From Candidatus Poribacteria bacterium (GTDB lineage: Bacteria > Poribacteria > WGA-4E > WGA-3G): a stretch of 64,000 nucleotides of DNA. Under the pieces are notes generated by a model. That model searched no databases, was not told the origin of the DNA, and saw only the letters and a list, made by a program, of their open reading frames with translations. Positions 7,421 to 16,367 of the stretch are shown piece after piece. The DNA lies in contig JAJDXV010000002.1 of the NCBI GenBank assembly GCA_022823085.1, positions 23,666-87,665 of the forward strand. Reading direction: 5' to 3'. The position numbers and the translations under genes were made by a program. The first letter of the stretch is position 1, and each line of letters starts with the position of its first letter.

Positions 7421-8491
7421 ATGAAATCACAAATTTTTTATGAACCCGAATCGATGAGCCTCGAAGACCGACCTGTACCGGAACCCGGCGATAATGACCT
7501 GTTAGTTCAAGTACGTTCGGTAGGTATCTGCGGTTCGGATGTCGCATACTATTTCGGTAACAGTTCACTCGAAACAGATGACGGAAAAGGACCCCTTATC
7601 CTTGGACACGAGTTTACCGGTGAAATTGTTGAAGTTGGGAATGAAGCGGGAACGAAAGGCGGATTTAAAGTTGGAGACCGCGTTGTCGTCAACCCTGTCC
7701 AATCAAATCCGGACTCCTTCTGGAGCAAAAAAGGGTTGTCCAACCTCTGTCCTGAAAAGCGCGTCTTAGGGGTCGGTGTGGATGGCGGATTCGCAGAGTA
7801 CGCCGTCTCCGATTATCGCTGGACAGTCAAACTACCGGATAACGTTACTTATGATCAAGGCGCACTGACAGAACCACTCGCATGTGGACTCTACGCCGTG
7901 AACAATCTCAATGCCGAAGAAGGGCAAACAGCTGTCGTCTTCGGACCAGGACCCATCGGCCTCATGATGGTGCAAGTACTGAAAAGCCGTGGACTGAAAA
8001 ACGTTCTACTCGTCGGAACTCGCGACTATCGCTTGGATTGCGGTAAAGACCTCGGCGCAGATGTCGTCGTCAACGTCAGCGACACCAACTCACCACACTA
8101 CGTTGAAGACCTCGGTGCTGCAATTCAGGAACTCAATGACGGTGAATTAGCAGACCGCGCTATTACCGCTACCAGCTCGCTCGACGCAATCCATTCCGCA
8201 CTCGAAGTGACCGGACGCCACGCAACCGTCGTTATCTTCGGACTCCCCGGCGACAAAGATGTGATGCAGGTACCGATCCTTGATACCATCCTTGATGATA
8301 AAACCATTCGGTTCTCTTGGCTCGCACCCGATACATGGGAAGAAGCCGTACAACTCATTTCCAGCGGGGATGTCAACATGGACAAAATTATTAGCCACGA
8401 ATTCTCCCTGGAATCGCTCGTTGAGGGGATAACGAAAGTCCGCAACCGAGAAGATGGTTGCACCAAAGGGTTGATAAAGGTCTCAGCCTAA
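7421..8491 (+). CDS. Zinc-type alcohol dehydrogenase, structural zinc site lost
   Basis: This is a medium-chain dehydrogenase/reductase of 356 residues, close to sorbitol or threonine dehydrogenases. The catalytic zinc ligands C37 (GICGSD) and H63-E64 (GHEFTGE) are present, as is the nucleotide-binding loop GPGPIGLMM. The lobe that normally carries four cysteines for structural zinc reads NPVQSNPDSFWSKKGLSNLC, with only one Cys, so that site is lost. The substrate cannot be told from sequence. It is the first gene of a run with short gaps (12, 18, 8 and 12 bases) leading into hemE and hemH. Confidence 0.88.
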   Translation: MKSQIFYEPESMSLEDRPVPEPGDNDLLVQVRSVGICGSDVAYYFGNSSLETDDGKGPLILGHEFTGEIVEVGNEAGTKGGFKVGDRVVVNPVQSNPDSFWSKKGLSNLCPEKRVLGVGVDGGFAEYAVSDYRWTVKLPDNVTYDQGALTEPLACGLYAVNNLNAEEGQTAVVFGPGPIGLMMVQVLKSRGLKNVLLVGTRDYRLDCGKDLGADVVVNVSDTNSPHYVEDLGAAIQELNDGELADRAITATSSLDAIHSALEVTGRHATVVIFGLPGDKDVMQVPILDTILDDKTIRFSWLAPDTWEEAVQLISSGDVNMDKIISHEFSLESLVEGITKVRNREDGCTKGLIKVSA

Positions 8492-8503
8492 ATAGGACAT
8501 AAC

Positions 8504-8842
8504 ATGGGTATCCCATTTTTCATCGTTTTTGTCCTTTCAATCGCTTGTCTATCACTCGGGATAACAGGATGGGGTGACTTTGTTTCAGTGGAGTGGCCAG
8601 AACAGGGGACTCCTGACGCAGATAGCGACACCGTTACCGTCACCCCATACCTCCGTCTTCAAGCCAATTATTCGGCAATCGCACGATGCACCATCGGGTT
8701 CCTGTTATTTCTCGTCAGCCTCTATGTTATGGGGTTTCTTCTCTATCTTGAAGAGCGTGAAAGCGGCAGGATTATGAAGAACGTTAAAAGCTTCGCTAAA
8801 CTACGGCGGTTCTTGGAACGCCGTCAGAATCGGGGAACTTGA
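8504..8842 (+). CDS. Small two-span membrane protein, unknown
   Basis: The 112-residue product has an N-terminal hydrophobic segment (residues 3-22), a polar loop of about 40 residues and a second span (about 62-82), then a basic, arginine-rich cytoplasmic tail. I do not recognise the family. It is 12 bases after the dehydrogenase and 18 before hemE, so it is very likely co-transcribed with heme genes. Confidence 0.7.
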   Translation: MGIPFFIVFVLSIACLSLGITGWGDFVSVEWPEQGTPDADSDTVTVTPYLRLQANYSAIARCTIGFLLFLVSLYVMGFLLYLEERESGRIMKNVKSFAKLRRFLERRQNRGT

Positions 8843-8860
8843 AAGGTAGATTCTCTCCGC

Positions 8861-9940
8861 ATGGAACAACAATCAAAAAACGACTTACTCCTTCGCGCAG
8901 CGCGATGTCTACCAGTCGAACGCGTACCCGTGTGGATGATGCGACAGGCTGGCAGATCAGACCCCCTTTATCGACAAATTCGAGAAGAACTTAACCTCCC
9001 TTTAGAACAACTCTTCCGAACCTGTCCCGCACCGATGTCAGAGACCGATGTCGAATCGGCTGTCAAAATATCACTGCTACCCAAACGCATCGGGGTCGAT
9101 GCCATCATCGTCTATAAAGATATACTCACACCACTCGCGCCTATGGGCGCACATTTCCGATTTGACCCAGGACCCGTCTTAAAACCGCCGATTCGGACAC
9201 CAGCACAAGTGGACGCTCTCCTACCCGTTGACGACCCGCCAGCACAGTTGGCGTTTACCGGAAACGTTATCCGTAGACTCCGTGAAACCTTAAACGGCGA
9301 GCTGCCACTCATCGGTTTTGCTGGCGCGCCTTTGACCCTCGCATTTTTCCTCATCGCAGGCGAGAGTCCGATCAAACGCGGTACCGGTATATCCGAGAAA
9401 GCCGAACCTGTTTTCCGAATGATTCAAGAGACACCTCAACTTATGCATCGGTTACTAAAAAAATTAACGGAGATGACCGTTAATTATTTGAATTACCAAA
9501 TTAGCGAAGGTGTTCAGATCGTCCAACTTTTTGAGTCTATTGCCGATGTCTTGCCCAGGCACCTATACGCAGATTTCGCGTTCCCGTATCATCAGCAGAT
9601 TTTCGCTGAACTCCATCCAGAGACCCCCGGTATACTTTTCGCCAAAGAGTGCGATTACCTCGATTTAATGCACCAAAGCGGCGCAGGTGTACTGAGCATC
9701 GGAAAATGCGTTGACCTCAGCAAAGCCAAAGTCGAGACAGACGGCACCGTCGCTTTTCAAGGGAACGTTGATAACGATATCCTCCGAGACGGTATGCCAG
9801 ACGACATCACCGCAGCTGTCAAAACCTGTTTGCAACAAGGCGGAAAGACAGGGCATATACTCAACTTAAGCCACGGACTTCACAGAGATACACCTTTTGA
9901 AAATGTTAAACATTTTGTAAATATCGCAAAAACGTTATAG
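8861..9940 (+). CDS. hemE: Uroporphyrinogen decarboxylase
   Basis: HemE removes the four acetate carboxyls of uroporphyrinogen III to give coproporphyrinogen III. The 359 residues include the active-site segment RVPVWMMRQAGR, GVDAIIVYKDILTPL, LIGFAGAPLTLA and ILNLSHGL near the end. The usual tyrosine-containing continuation after AGR is SDPLYRQ here, a modest change. Together with hemH and hemY downstream it gives much of the late heme pathway; hemN/hemZ-type enzymes are not in the window. Confidence 0.95.
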   Translation: MEQQSKNDLLLRAARCLPVERVPVWMMRQAGRSDPLYRQIREELNLPLEQLFRTCPAPMSETDVESAVKISLLPKRIGVDAIIVYKDILTPLAPMGAHFRFDPGPVLKPPIRTPAQVDALLPVDDPPAQLAFTGNVIRRLRETLNGELPLIGFAGAPLTLAFFLIAGESPIKRGTGISEKAEPVFRMIQETPQLMHRLLKKLTEMTVNYLNYQISEGVQIVQLFESIADVLPRHLYADFAFPYHQQIFAELHPETPGILFAKECDYLDLMHQSGAGVLSIGKCVDLSKAKVETDGTVAFQGNVDNDILRDGMPDDITAAVKTCLQQGGKTGHILNLSHGLHRDTPFENVKHFVNIAKTL

Positions 9941-9948
9941 GAACATGC

Positions 9949-11406
9949 ATGAGAAACATTCCAGAAAATCCATTTGCACCACGACAGTATGGAGAACTCG
10001 TCAAAATAACGGATCGCGTGTATCTGTTTCGCAATATCGTCAACTCTTCTATTATTATTGGAGATAACGGTGTGGCTGTCATTGATACACAGGTAAACCA
10101 AATGATGGCACGACGGCTGTACAACCTAATTCGTACCCTCACAGATAAACCGATCCTATATGCAATTAACACACACTATCATTGGGACCATACGAACGGG
10201 AATACTGTCTTTCACCAGCAGGGCGCAACCATTGTCGCACGTGAGATGACGAAAGATTTTATGGTGAATCGGTCACCGCGACAGGAGGCCTTCTTACGGT
10301 CGAGAGGTTTCTCGTTAGGCGAACCGCCCTTCCTGCCACAGCAGACCTTTCTTCATGAAACCGAACTTGATTTAGGCAATCAACCGCTACACCTCGTTCA
10401 TTTAGGGAAGGCGGAGACAGATGATGCCACGGCTATCAGAGTCCCAGCAGAAGAATGTATCGTCTCTGGCGACACTGTCATGACCGGGAGCTTCCCAATC
10501 TTCGGGCAGCCTGTCATGAACGAAGGACTCATGGCAAACCACAACTGGATTAACACAATTAAGGAACTCCGTAGGTATGCACCTAAATGTGTACTGCCAG
10601 GACACGGGCCCTTGGCACAGGATCCCGAAATAGATTTGTTACTCCAGATAGAGTCCTATTTTCTAACAGAGGTACGAAAACATGTTGAGCAGGGCAGGTC
10701 TTTAGCAGAGCTCCTCGCGGAAATGGAGGCGAACCTGCCCGATTGGATTCGTTCCATCGCTGAAGTCTGGGGAACGCCACGCTACGCAATTTTGCGCGTA
10801 TACCGCGGGTTGATTGACGACCCTGAGCCGGGATGGCAACACCTGAAACCTTCCGCGATTCCGGCAGCGGATGCCGAGAAACTCCAGCAAAACATATCCG
10901 AACTTCAGGAATTTGAAGGATACCGCGAAACCGCTGAAGAGGTAGCCGAGGGCAATGACTTCGGTTTGGCGATCGCTATCCTGAAGACCGCTACCGAAAA
11001 ATATCCGAACCTACCTGACGCGTGGACAGAATACGCCAATGTGCTCACACAAGCCGCCCGTACGGTGTCAAGCGTCCTTGAAAAAGGCGATTTCTTCGTT
11101 GCGGCAAAAAACGCCATCAACACTGCCCTCGAATTGAATCCTGATTACGCGCCAGCGCACCTGCTCCGCGGATACAATCACATCCTTGCTGCATATCGCA
11201 ACGGCGATGAAACAGACACAGGATTGGCGTCCATCTATAAAGCACTCGTCTGTGGACTTCAGGACACAAAACTCGCACAGGCATACTTTTGTATCGGGCT
11301 GGCGCATCGTACCAACGGCAACGAAACGTTGGCACGTGAAGCGTTCACGAAGGCGATCGCAGCGGACGCACGCTTTATGCCAGCACAATTAGCCAATATG
11401 GCGTAG
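9949..11406 (+). CDS. Metallo-beta-lactamase-fold hydrolase with TPR-like C-terminus
   Basis: The 485-residue protein has the binuclear metal site H76-x-H78-x-D80-H81 (THYHWDH), a distal LVHLGKAETDD histidine/aspartate region and CVLPGHGPL. A middle segment (VYRGLIDDPEPGW) resembles the region after the catalytic domain in alkylsulfatase-type hydrolases. From about residue 320 to the end it is helical with TPR-like repeats (ALELNPDYAPAHLLRGY, FTKAIAADARFMPAQL). It starts eight bases after hemE and ends 12 before hemH, so it is part of the heme operon. The substrate is unknown; a role in heme synthesis is inference from position only. Confidence 0.85.
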   Translation: MRNIPENPFAPRQYGELVKITDRVYLFRNIVNSSIIIGDNGVAVIDTQVNQMMARRLYNLIRTLTDKPILYAINTHYHWDHTNGNTVFHQQGATIVAREMTKDFMVNRSPRQEAFLRSRGFSLGEPPFLPQQTFLHETELDLGNQPLHLVHLGKAETDDATAIRVPAEECIVSGDTVMTGSFPIFGQPVMNEGLMANHNWINTIKELRRYAPKCVLPGHGPLAQDPEIDLLLQIESYFLTEVRKHVEQGRSLAELLAEMEANLPDWIRSIAEVWGTPRYAILRVYRGLIDDPEPGWQHLKPSAIPAADAEKLQQNISELQEFEGYRETAEEVAEGNDFGLAIAILKTATEKYPNLPDAWTEYANVLTQAARTVSSVLEKGDFFVAAKNAINTALELNPDYAPAHLLRGYNHILAAYRNGDETDTGLASIYKALVCGLQDTKLAQAYFCIGLAHRTNGNETLAREAFTKAIAADARFMPAQLANMA

Positions 11407-11418
11407 GAGGAAAGTAAA

Positions 11419-12375
11419 ATGAGATACGACAGCGTTTTGCTCGTCGCATTCGGCGGGCCTACACCCGGATGCTGTAAAAAATACGATAAAGATACTTGCC
11501 CAGGTGAAGCTTACTGTTTTGTTGAAGGGATTGTCGGCACTGCTGAATCCCAAATTGCACGCGTAAAAGACATCGCCTCACATTATATAAAGTTAGGCGG
11601 GTTTTCGCCGTTCAACGAATTGACTTTCAAACAGGCTAACGCATTGAAAAACGCACTCCAAGCGCGGGACCTCCCGCTCCCAGTTTATGCCGGGTTTAGG
11701 CATTGGACACCCTACCTGAGCGAAGTCATCGCTGAAATGGCACAAAACGGACACCGTAAAATACTCGGAATTATTATGGCACCACACCAATCTAAATTCA
11801 GTTGGGAGTGGTATCAACAGGCAGTCAAAAAAGGAATTGACGCAGTTGATGGTGAAAAACCGACGATTGACTACCTGGACCCGTGGTATACACGTAAAGG
11901 CTATATCGGTGCCATCGCTGAGATTATCAAAACCGCGTGTGGCGACAAGTTAGAGAATGCCGACCTTGTTTTCACAGCACACGCAATTCCGCAAGCAGCG
12001 GCGGATAACTCACCCTACATAGAACAACTTCAAAAGACCGGCGAAGCCGTCGCTCAGCAGATCGGAAAGACGCAGTTCGGTTTGGCATATCAAAGTGCAG
12101 TAGAAAACAGCCCGATACCATGGACGGAACCGGACATCAACGATTGGATCAAAGACCGGAAAAAGGTGGGTGTTGATACGATTGTCGCATCACCCATCGG
12201 GTTTCTCTGTGACCACGTCGAGGTACTCTACGATCTCGACATAGAGGCAAATGAGACAGCGGAAGCGTCCGGTATCGATTTTATACGTGCCGGAACTGTC
12301 GGTGACCATCCGAAATTCATTGATATGTTAGCCGATTCTATCTGTCAAAAATCAGCCATCCCCCAAACTCGGTAG
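11419..12375 (+). CDS. hemH: Ferrochelatase (possibly coproporphyrin type) with a cysteine-rich N-terminus
   Basis: The enzyme inserts ferrous iron into a porphyrin. The 318-residue protein retains the core signatures: LLVAFGGP at the start, FSPFNELT, the catalytic H188 in TAHAIP, YQSAVENSPIPWTEPDI and the acidic E268 in CDHVEVLYDLDIEA. The segment right after GGP contains C18, C19, C27 and C33 (CC-x7-C-x5-C), not part of the usual ferrochelatase loop; it could bind a metal or cluster. Pairing with hemY suggests either the protoporphyrin or coproporphyrin route. An AGGAGGA site precedes the ATG. Confidence 0.92.
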   Translation: MRYDSVLLVAFGGPTPGCCKKYDKDTCPGEAYCFVEGIVGTAESQIARVKDIASHYIKLGGFSPFNELTFKQANALKNALQARDLPLPVYAGFRHWTPYLSEVIAEMAQNGHRKILGIIMAPHQSKFSWEWYQQAVKKGIDAVDGEKPTIDYLDPWYTRKGYIGAIAEIIKTACGDKLENADLVFTAHAIPQAAADNSPYIEQLQKTGEAVAQQIGKTQFGLAYQSAVENSPIPWTEPDINDWIKDRKKVGVDTIVASPIGFLCDHVEVLYDLDIEANETAEASGIDFIRAGTVGDHPKFIDMLADSICQKSAIPQTR

Positions 12376-12552
12376 GTTCGGTTTGATGAAGATTAATTTA
12401 TTAATTCGGTAATATCGGAACGTGCGATAATGCACTTCGCATTTGGGCGAGTACGCCGCAGAATCGCACGACTACGAGCCACTCGTTTGTAGTAGGGCAA
12501 TTTATTGCCCGTCAATTACCAATTTATTTTCTGAAACTTCATCAACCGAACC
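12375..12552. repeat. Inverted-repeat element between hemH and hemY
   Basis: GGTTCGGTTTGATGAAG (12375-12391) is the inverse of CTTCATCAACCGAACC (12537-12552) with one extra T. Inner arms extend the hairpin (TTAATTCGGTAAT at 12401-12413 against ATTACCAATTTATT). Nested inside are module A (ACGTGCGATAATGCA..., about 12420-12475) and module B (GTAGTAGGGCAATTTATTG, about 12489-12511), both found again in reversed order at 47199-47291. No transposase is present, so this looks like a MITE-type or hairpin element. Confidence 0.75.
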
Positions 12553-12631
12553 GGATTCTACATAGAAACCTCGAATCCTTCAAAAAACCATTCAACCCCG
12601 TAGGGGCGGCATCTATATCTTAAGGAGGGCA

Positions 12632-14053
12632 ATGATCATGGAAACCGCGAATAAAAAACATGCCATTGTCGTCGGTGGTGGTGTCACAGGATTGACCGTC
12701 GCCTATCGCTTGCAACGCGAGGCAGCACTTCGCAACATACCGCTTGATGTTACCCTCCTTGAAGCGACAGGACGCGTCGGTGGTGTAATTCGGACAGAGC
12801 ACCGAGACGGTTTCCTTATTGAGCACGGTCCTGATGCCTTTATCTCGACGAAACCCGCCGCAAAGGCACTCTGCGAAGAACTCGGCATCGCCGATCAATT
12901 CATCGGCACCAACCCAGAAGTCCGACGGAGTTTCGTCCTGCGGAAAGGGATACTACACCCGGTTCCTGAAGGTTTTTATCTGATGGCACCGGGTTCACTG
13001 AAACCTTTTCTAAAAACCCCACTCTTCACTTGGCACGGTAAATTGCGGATGGCATTGGACCTCTTTATCCCGCGCCGGGAAAGAGATATTGATGAAGCCG
13101 TCGCGCACTTCGTCAGGCGACGACTCGGCAACGAAGCATTCACTCGGATCGCGCAACCCATGATAGGCGGTATCTATACCTCGGATGCCGAAAATTTGAG
13201 TCTAAAGGCAACTTTTCCACGATTTTTGGAGATGGAAAAAACGCACGGAAGCATTATCAAAGCACTCCGAGCGCAAAAAAAACAGGCAGCTGAAACCAGT
13301 CGCGACACCAGCGGCCCGCGATATAGTCTTTTTCTCTCCTTCAAGTCCGGTATGCAGACACTGATTGACACACTCGTCGAAAATTTATCCTGCACTCTTA
13401 GGTTGAATGCCCCTGTAAAGCACATCCAACAGGATACTGACAGTGGTGAATGGCAAATCTCACTCGCTACCGGGGAAACCCTGAACGCAGAACGCCTCTG
13501 TCTCGCGCTCCCGGCACTACAGACGAGATCGCTCATCCAAACCGTTTCAAATCCACTCGCCACAAAACTCAGCACGATTCCCTACGCGTCGTCCGCTACG
13601 GTTAACTTCGCGTTCCGACGTTCGGATATTACGCACCCCTTAGACGGCATGGGATTCGTCGTCCCAGCCACGGAAAACCTTTCTCTTATCGGTTGTTCGT
13701 TCAGTAGCGTTAAGTTTGAGAATCGAGTGCCAGACGAATGTGTGCTGTTACGTGCCTTCGTGAGTGAACCGGTTGCTAAAAACGCCGAAGCAGATATAAT
13801 TGAAGCCTGCCAAGCAGACTTAACACCGCTCCTCGGTATCCAAGACGCACCGCTGTTTGCGACTGTTTGCAAGCACACACAGGCGATGGCACAGTATCAG
13901 GTCGGACACCAAGAGGTCGTCGGTGATATAGAACGACTCACGAGTCGATTACACGGACTTGCGCTCGCAGGAAACGGTTATCACGGGATAGGCATCCCCG
14001 ATTGTATCCGGAGTGGAGAGACAGCAGCGATTTCACTCTTAGACGCATGCTAA
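12632..14053 (+). CDS. hemY: Protoporphyrinogen/coproporphyrinogen oxidase (HemY type)
   Basis: This FAD enzyme oxidises protoporphyrinogen IX or coproporphyrinogen III with oxygen. The 473-residue protein starts with the dinucleotide fold VVGGGVTGLTVAYRL (G15, G17, G20) and continues with LLEATGRVGGVIRT and IEHGPDAFISTKP. IAQPMIGGIYTSDAENLSL is the typical middle signature, and the C-terminal FAD segment reads LALAGNGYHGIGIPDCI. An AAGGAGG site lies seven bases before the first ATG; a second in-frame ATG six bases on is also possible. hemH and hemY side by side match the layout of the Gram-positive-type pathway. Confidence 0.93.
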   Translation: MIMETANKKHAIVVGGGVTGLTVAYRLQREAALRNIPLDVTLLEATGRVGGVIRTEHRDGFLIEHGPDAFISTKPAAKALCEELGIADQFIGTNPEVRRSFVLRKGILHPVPEGFYLMAPGSLKPFLKTPLFTWHGKLRMALDLFIPRRERDIDEAVAHFVRRRLGNEAFTRIAQPMIGGIYTSDAENLSLKATFPRFLEMEKTHGSIIKALRAQKKQAAETSRDTSGPRYSLFLSFKSGMQTLIDTLVENLSCTLRLNAPVKHIQQDTDSGEWQISLATGETLNAERLCLALPALQTRSLIQTVSNPLATKLSTIPYASSATVNFAFRRSDITHPLDGMGFVVPATENLSLIGCSFSSVKFENRVPDECVLLRAFVSEPVAKNAEADIIEACQADLTPLLGIQDAPLFATVCKHTQAMAQYQVGHQEVVGDIERLTSRLHGLALAGNGYHGIGIPDCIRSGETAAISLLDAC

Positions 14054-14062
14054 GGAGAAGCG

Positions 14063-15082
14063 ATGAATCTTAAGAGGGTCCACTTCGGTGTCATCGGCGT
14101 AGCGTTAGGCATATTAAGTTGCGGCTTATTGATATTAACCGCGAACCTTACACTCCGTGCTGAAAACGAAGCACATCGTCTGGCGGAGGCGTATCAAGGC
14201 TTTCAGGACGGAAAGTGCCAAAGCTGCCACCCCGCTATCTGGAGAGAGTGGGAAGATTCGATGCACGCCAACGCTTGGGTTGACGAAATCTATCAAGCGG
14301 CAGCACAACAGGTTCCCGATAGAGAAACCAAGTGTGATCAGTGCCATGCGCCGCAACCTATCCTTATCACAGGTATCGGAGAGATGCCAAAACTCAGGAA
14401 CAGACAACGCCAGGCAGGTGTTTCATGTCTCGTCTGCCATCTCGATGCAGAAGGCGCAATGAACGGGCCCCCGGCAAGCGCGGAAACCTATTTCCACGCC
14501 AACGTTACCAATCCGATCTATACTGAACCGACAACACTTTGCGGCACCTGTCACGGTCAACAGAGCGTTCCAGAACACGATCAGGTCTCCAGTTTCCTAA
14601 ATAGTGAATTTGCAGACGGAGATACCAGTTGTGCAACGTGTCACATGCCCGTCGTAAAGCGACTCCAAAGCACAACCAGCCATGAGAGCATCAAGGGGCG
14701 GAAGCATACATGGCGTGGCAGCCGAAGTGTTACGCAACTCAAACGGGCAGCGACCCTTCAGATTGAACACGAGACCGGACAGGTCAATGTGCAGCTTCGG
14801 AGTAGAACCGGACACGTCTTACCCGGCGGAACGTTGCGCATCATGGTATTAGAGGTAACGCGCCTCGCACCGGATGGGACTGAACGTCAAAAGCAACACA
14901 TCTCAATTTCTGCTAAGAATGAGAACCGACTGCTTCCAAGCGAAAACAGGGTCTACGCTTTTGATATGGCATCCGCCACAACCGGCGACACAATTAAAAC
15001 GCGTTTGATATATCAATTAACACCGGATACACCTGAACCCAAGCGCATATTGATGGCAGAGAAAACGCTTATGATCCGTTGA
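14063..15082 (+). CDS. Membrane-anchored five-heme cytochrome c
   Basis: The 339 residues comprise an N-terminal membrane anchor (residues 8-30) and five CxxCH heme sites: C52-C55-H56, C91-C94-H95, C122-C125-H126, C160-C163-H164 and C190-C193-H194. The order and the AIWREWEDSMHANAW segment recall cytochrome c554-type multiheme proteins. The C-terminal 130 residues are beta-rich with no heme. It starts nine bases after hemY with AAGGAGA, so cofactor synthesis and a heme protein are co-expressed. It probably acts in the periplasm in electron transfer; partner and direction are unknown. Confidence 0.88.
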   Translation: MNLKRVHFGVIGVALGILSCGLLILTANLTLRAENEAHRLAEAYQGFQDGKCQSCHPAIWREWEDSMHANAWVDEIYQAAAQQVPDRETKCDQCHAPQPILITGIGEMPKLRNRQRQAGVSCLVCHLDAEGAMNGPPASAETYFHANVTNPIYTEPTTLCGTCHGQQSVPEHDQVSSFLNSEFADGDTSCATCHMPVVKRLQSTTSHESIKGRKHTWRGSRSVTQLKRAATLQIEHETGQVNVQLRSRTGHVLPGGTLRIMVLEVTRLAPDGTERQKQHISISAKNENRLLPSENRVYAFDMASATTGDTIKTRLIYQLTPDTPEPKRILMAEKTLMIR

Positions 15083-15100
15083 TTATGGAAAGAGGAACTC

Positions 15101-15337
15101 ATGCGAGAATCTAAAACTTACCAACGCCAGATGGAAAGAGCTGCTGAAAGAGTTACTAGAGAAACAACTGTCAGACATATACTCACGCTGCTTAAGCGGC
15201 AATTTCGTCCAGAGACAGTGAACGCCTTAACCCCTGCAATTCAAAATATAGACGATTTGCAGCGACTTGAACAGCTGCTGATTGCAGCATCTGAAGCACG
15301 AAATATTGAATCTTTCGCGCAAATGCTGCACGAATAG
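15101..15337 (+). CDS. Small DUF4351-like helical protein
   Basis: This 78-residue helical protein resembles the C-terminal domain that ends many Rpn-type transposase/nuclease proteins: LLKRQFRP, then ALTPAIQNIDDLQRLEQLL and a final SFAQML. It stands alone without a nuclease domain. An AAGAGGAA site precedes the ATG and it follows the cytochrome gene by 18 bases. It may be an orphan regulatory domain or a remnant; the function is not known. Confidence 0.6.
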   Translation: MRESKTYQRQMERAAERVTRETTVRHILTLLKRQFRPETVNALTPAIQNIDDLQRLEQLLIAASEARNIESFAQMLHE

Positions 15338-15397
15338 GCGGACAGCATTGTTTGCTATGCATTCATATTCGGTTCTGAATCGAAACCGAGCAGCCGT

Positions 15398-15667
15398 TCA
15401 ATCGACTCCGAGTAGATACGCCATCCCAGCGAGCACCTTCGGATGCTGAATAGCCGCTTCAAAAACCTCGCCTTTGCCTACGAGGTTCCAAACGCGTTGG
15501 GCACTATCGTTCGCGAGGTATGTATGCCCCTTACCGGCTGCTTTCTCTGCTTCAGCGAGTGCTAAAGAACGTTCCCGAAGTTCTGCTGTTGTATCCAACG
15601 GTATCAAACTTTCCAGAAGCAGAAAACCCTGTTGGTTGAGATGTTCTTTTTCTGACACGGTTAACAT
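15398..15667 (-). pseudogene. Truncated phytanoyl-CoA dioxygenase (PhyH), N-terminal part
   Basis: Eighty-nine residues match the N-terminus of PhyH-family non-heme iron oxygenases (QQGFLLLESLIPLDTTAELR, then a HPKVLAGMAYLLG segment). The frame stops there, before any HxD metal site, whereas full members are about 250-300 residues (29750-30490 and 39082-39915 in this window). The sequence after the stop shows no continuing homology that I can see. This is a 3'-truncated remnant unless the short product has a role of its own. Confidence 0.75.
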
Positions 15668-15695
15668 TATGTTTCCCTCAAATACTATTTTTTTC

Positions 15696-15724
15696 TTGAC
15701 AGTTTAAACGTTTTCTGGTAATAT
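15696..15724 (+). promoter_or_regulatory. Promoter-like site upstream of the giant surface-protein gene
   Basis: TTGACA (15696-15701), 17 bases, TAATAT (15719-15724). It lies 750 bases before the nearest plus-strand gene, so it would give a long leader or a separate small RNA. Confidence 0.45.
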
Positions 15725-15791
15725 ATCAAGTAGATTGTTAATTTACTTTCAAATAGCGTCAAAATTGGTCAACCGAAATTCAGGTTTTGGT

Positions 15792-15820
15792 TTGACATGT
15801 TTCAGAAATTGTGGTATCAT
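15792..15820 (+). promoter_or_regulatory. Second promoter-like site, tandem with the first
   Basis: TTGACA (15792-15797), a 17-base spacer and TATCAT (15815-15820). It is a good match upstream of the repeat element at 15929, with no open frame directly after it. Confidence 0.5.
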
Positions 15821-15928
15821 ATATAAGCGGACTGCATTTTAATCGATGATATACCGATGCGGCGGGAACAAAATTTCACCCATTGCATAAAACATCACAC
15901 AACTGCAAGGCGGTTCTGTTTATAGCAG

Positions 15929-16140
15929 AACTTACGCACGCCGCTCTTCTGTACCACAAACTGTATGAAGTTTAAGAATTTAATTCGGTAATGCATCAAT
16001 AACCTCTTGGTAGGAGCGAGCTGTGCTCGCGATCTTTAACGATTACCGAAATCTTTATTTGGTTTGTGACACAAGAACGCTGTGTTTTCCGAAAACTTTC
16101 ATCTAACAGAACAGTCTACAGTCAAAAGTGCGTAAGTCCT
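15929..16140. repeat. MITE-like element with ACTTACGCAC ends
   Basis: ACTTACGCAC (15930-15939) and GTGCGTAAGT (16128-16137) are perfect ten-base inverted repeats, extended by TCCT. The same ends bound 5134-5234. Inside is TTAATTCGGTAAT (15980-15992) with inverse ATTACCGAA (16042-16050), also seen in the element at 12375. Between them is the module AACCTCTTGGTAGGAGCGAG followed by a CTCGC complement (16001-16030), also found at 44991-45115. It is therefore a composite of nested repeats with no coding potential. The rest of 15668-16477 holds only the promoters and hairpins listed. Confidence 0.7.
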
Positions 16141-16194
16141 GTATAGGTTTTATACCTGTAACGCTAAGGTCTCTAACCCGTAACGATTAAATGC

Positions 16195-16224
16195 TTGCTT
16201 AATTGTACTACTTTTTGCTAAAAT
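16195..16224 (+). promoter_or_regulatory. Probable proximal promoter of the surface-protein operon
   Basis: TTGCTT (16195-16200), an 18-base spacer and TAAAAT (16219-16224), leaving a leader of about 245 bases before the ATG at 16478. Confidence 0.5.
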
Positions 16225-16367
16225 AATAGAAAAATTCCCGCAGAGTCGGACATAGAAGTTAGATGCCCGCTTTGTGTTCTGACTTGTGCCGTATGTCATG
16301 AAAAAAAATTACCCTACGGCTACATCGGTATCGGGAAATTTAATGCTCGTTGGTAAGATGTTAATTG

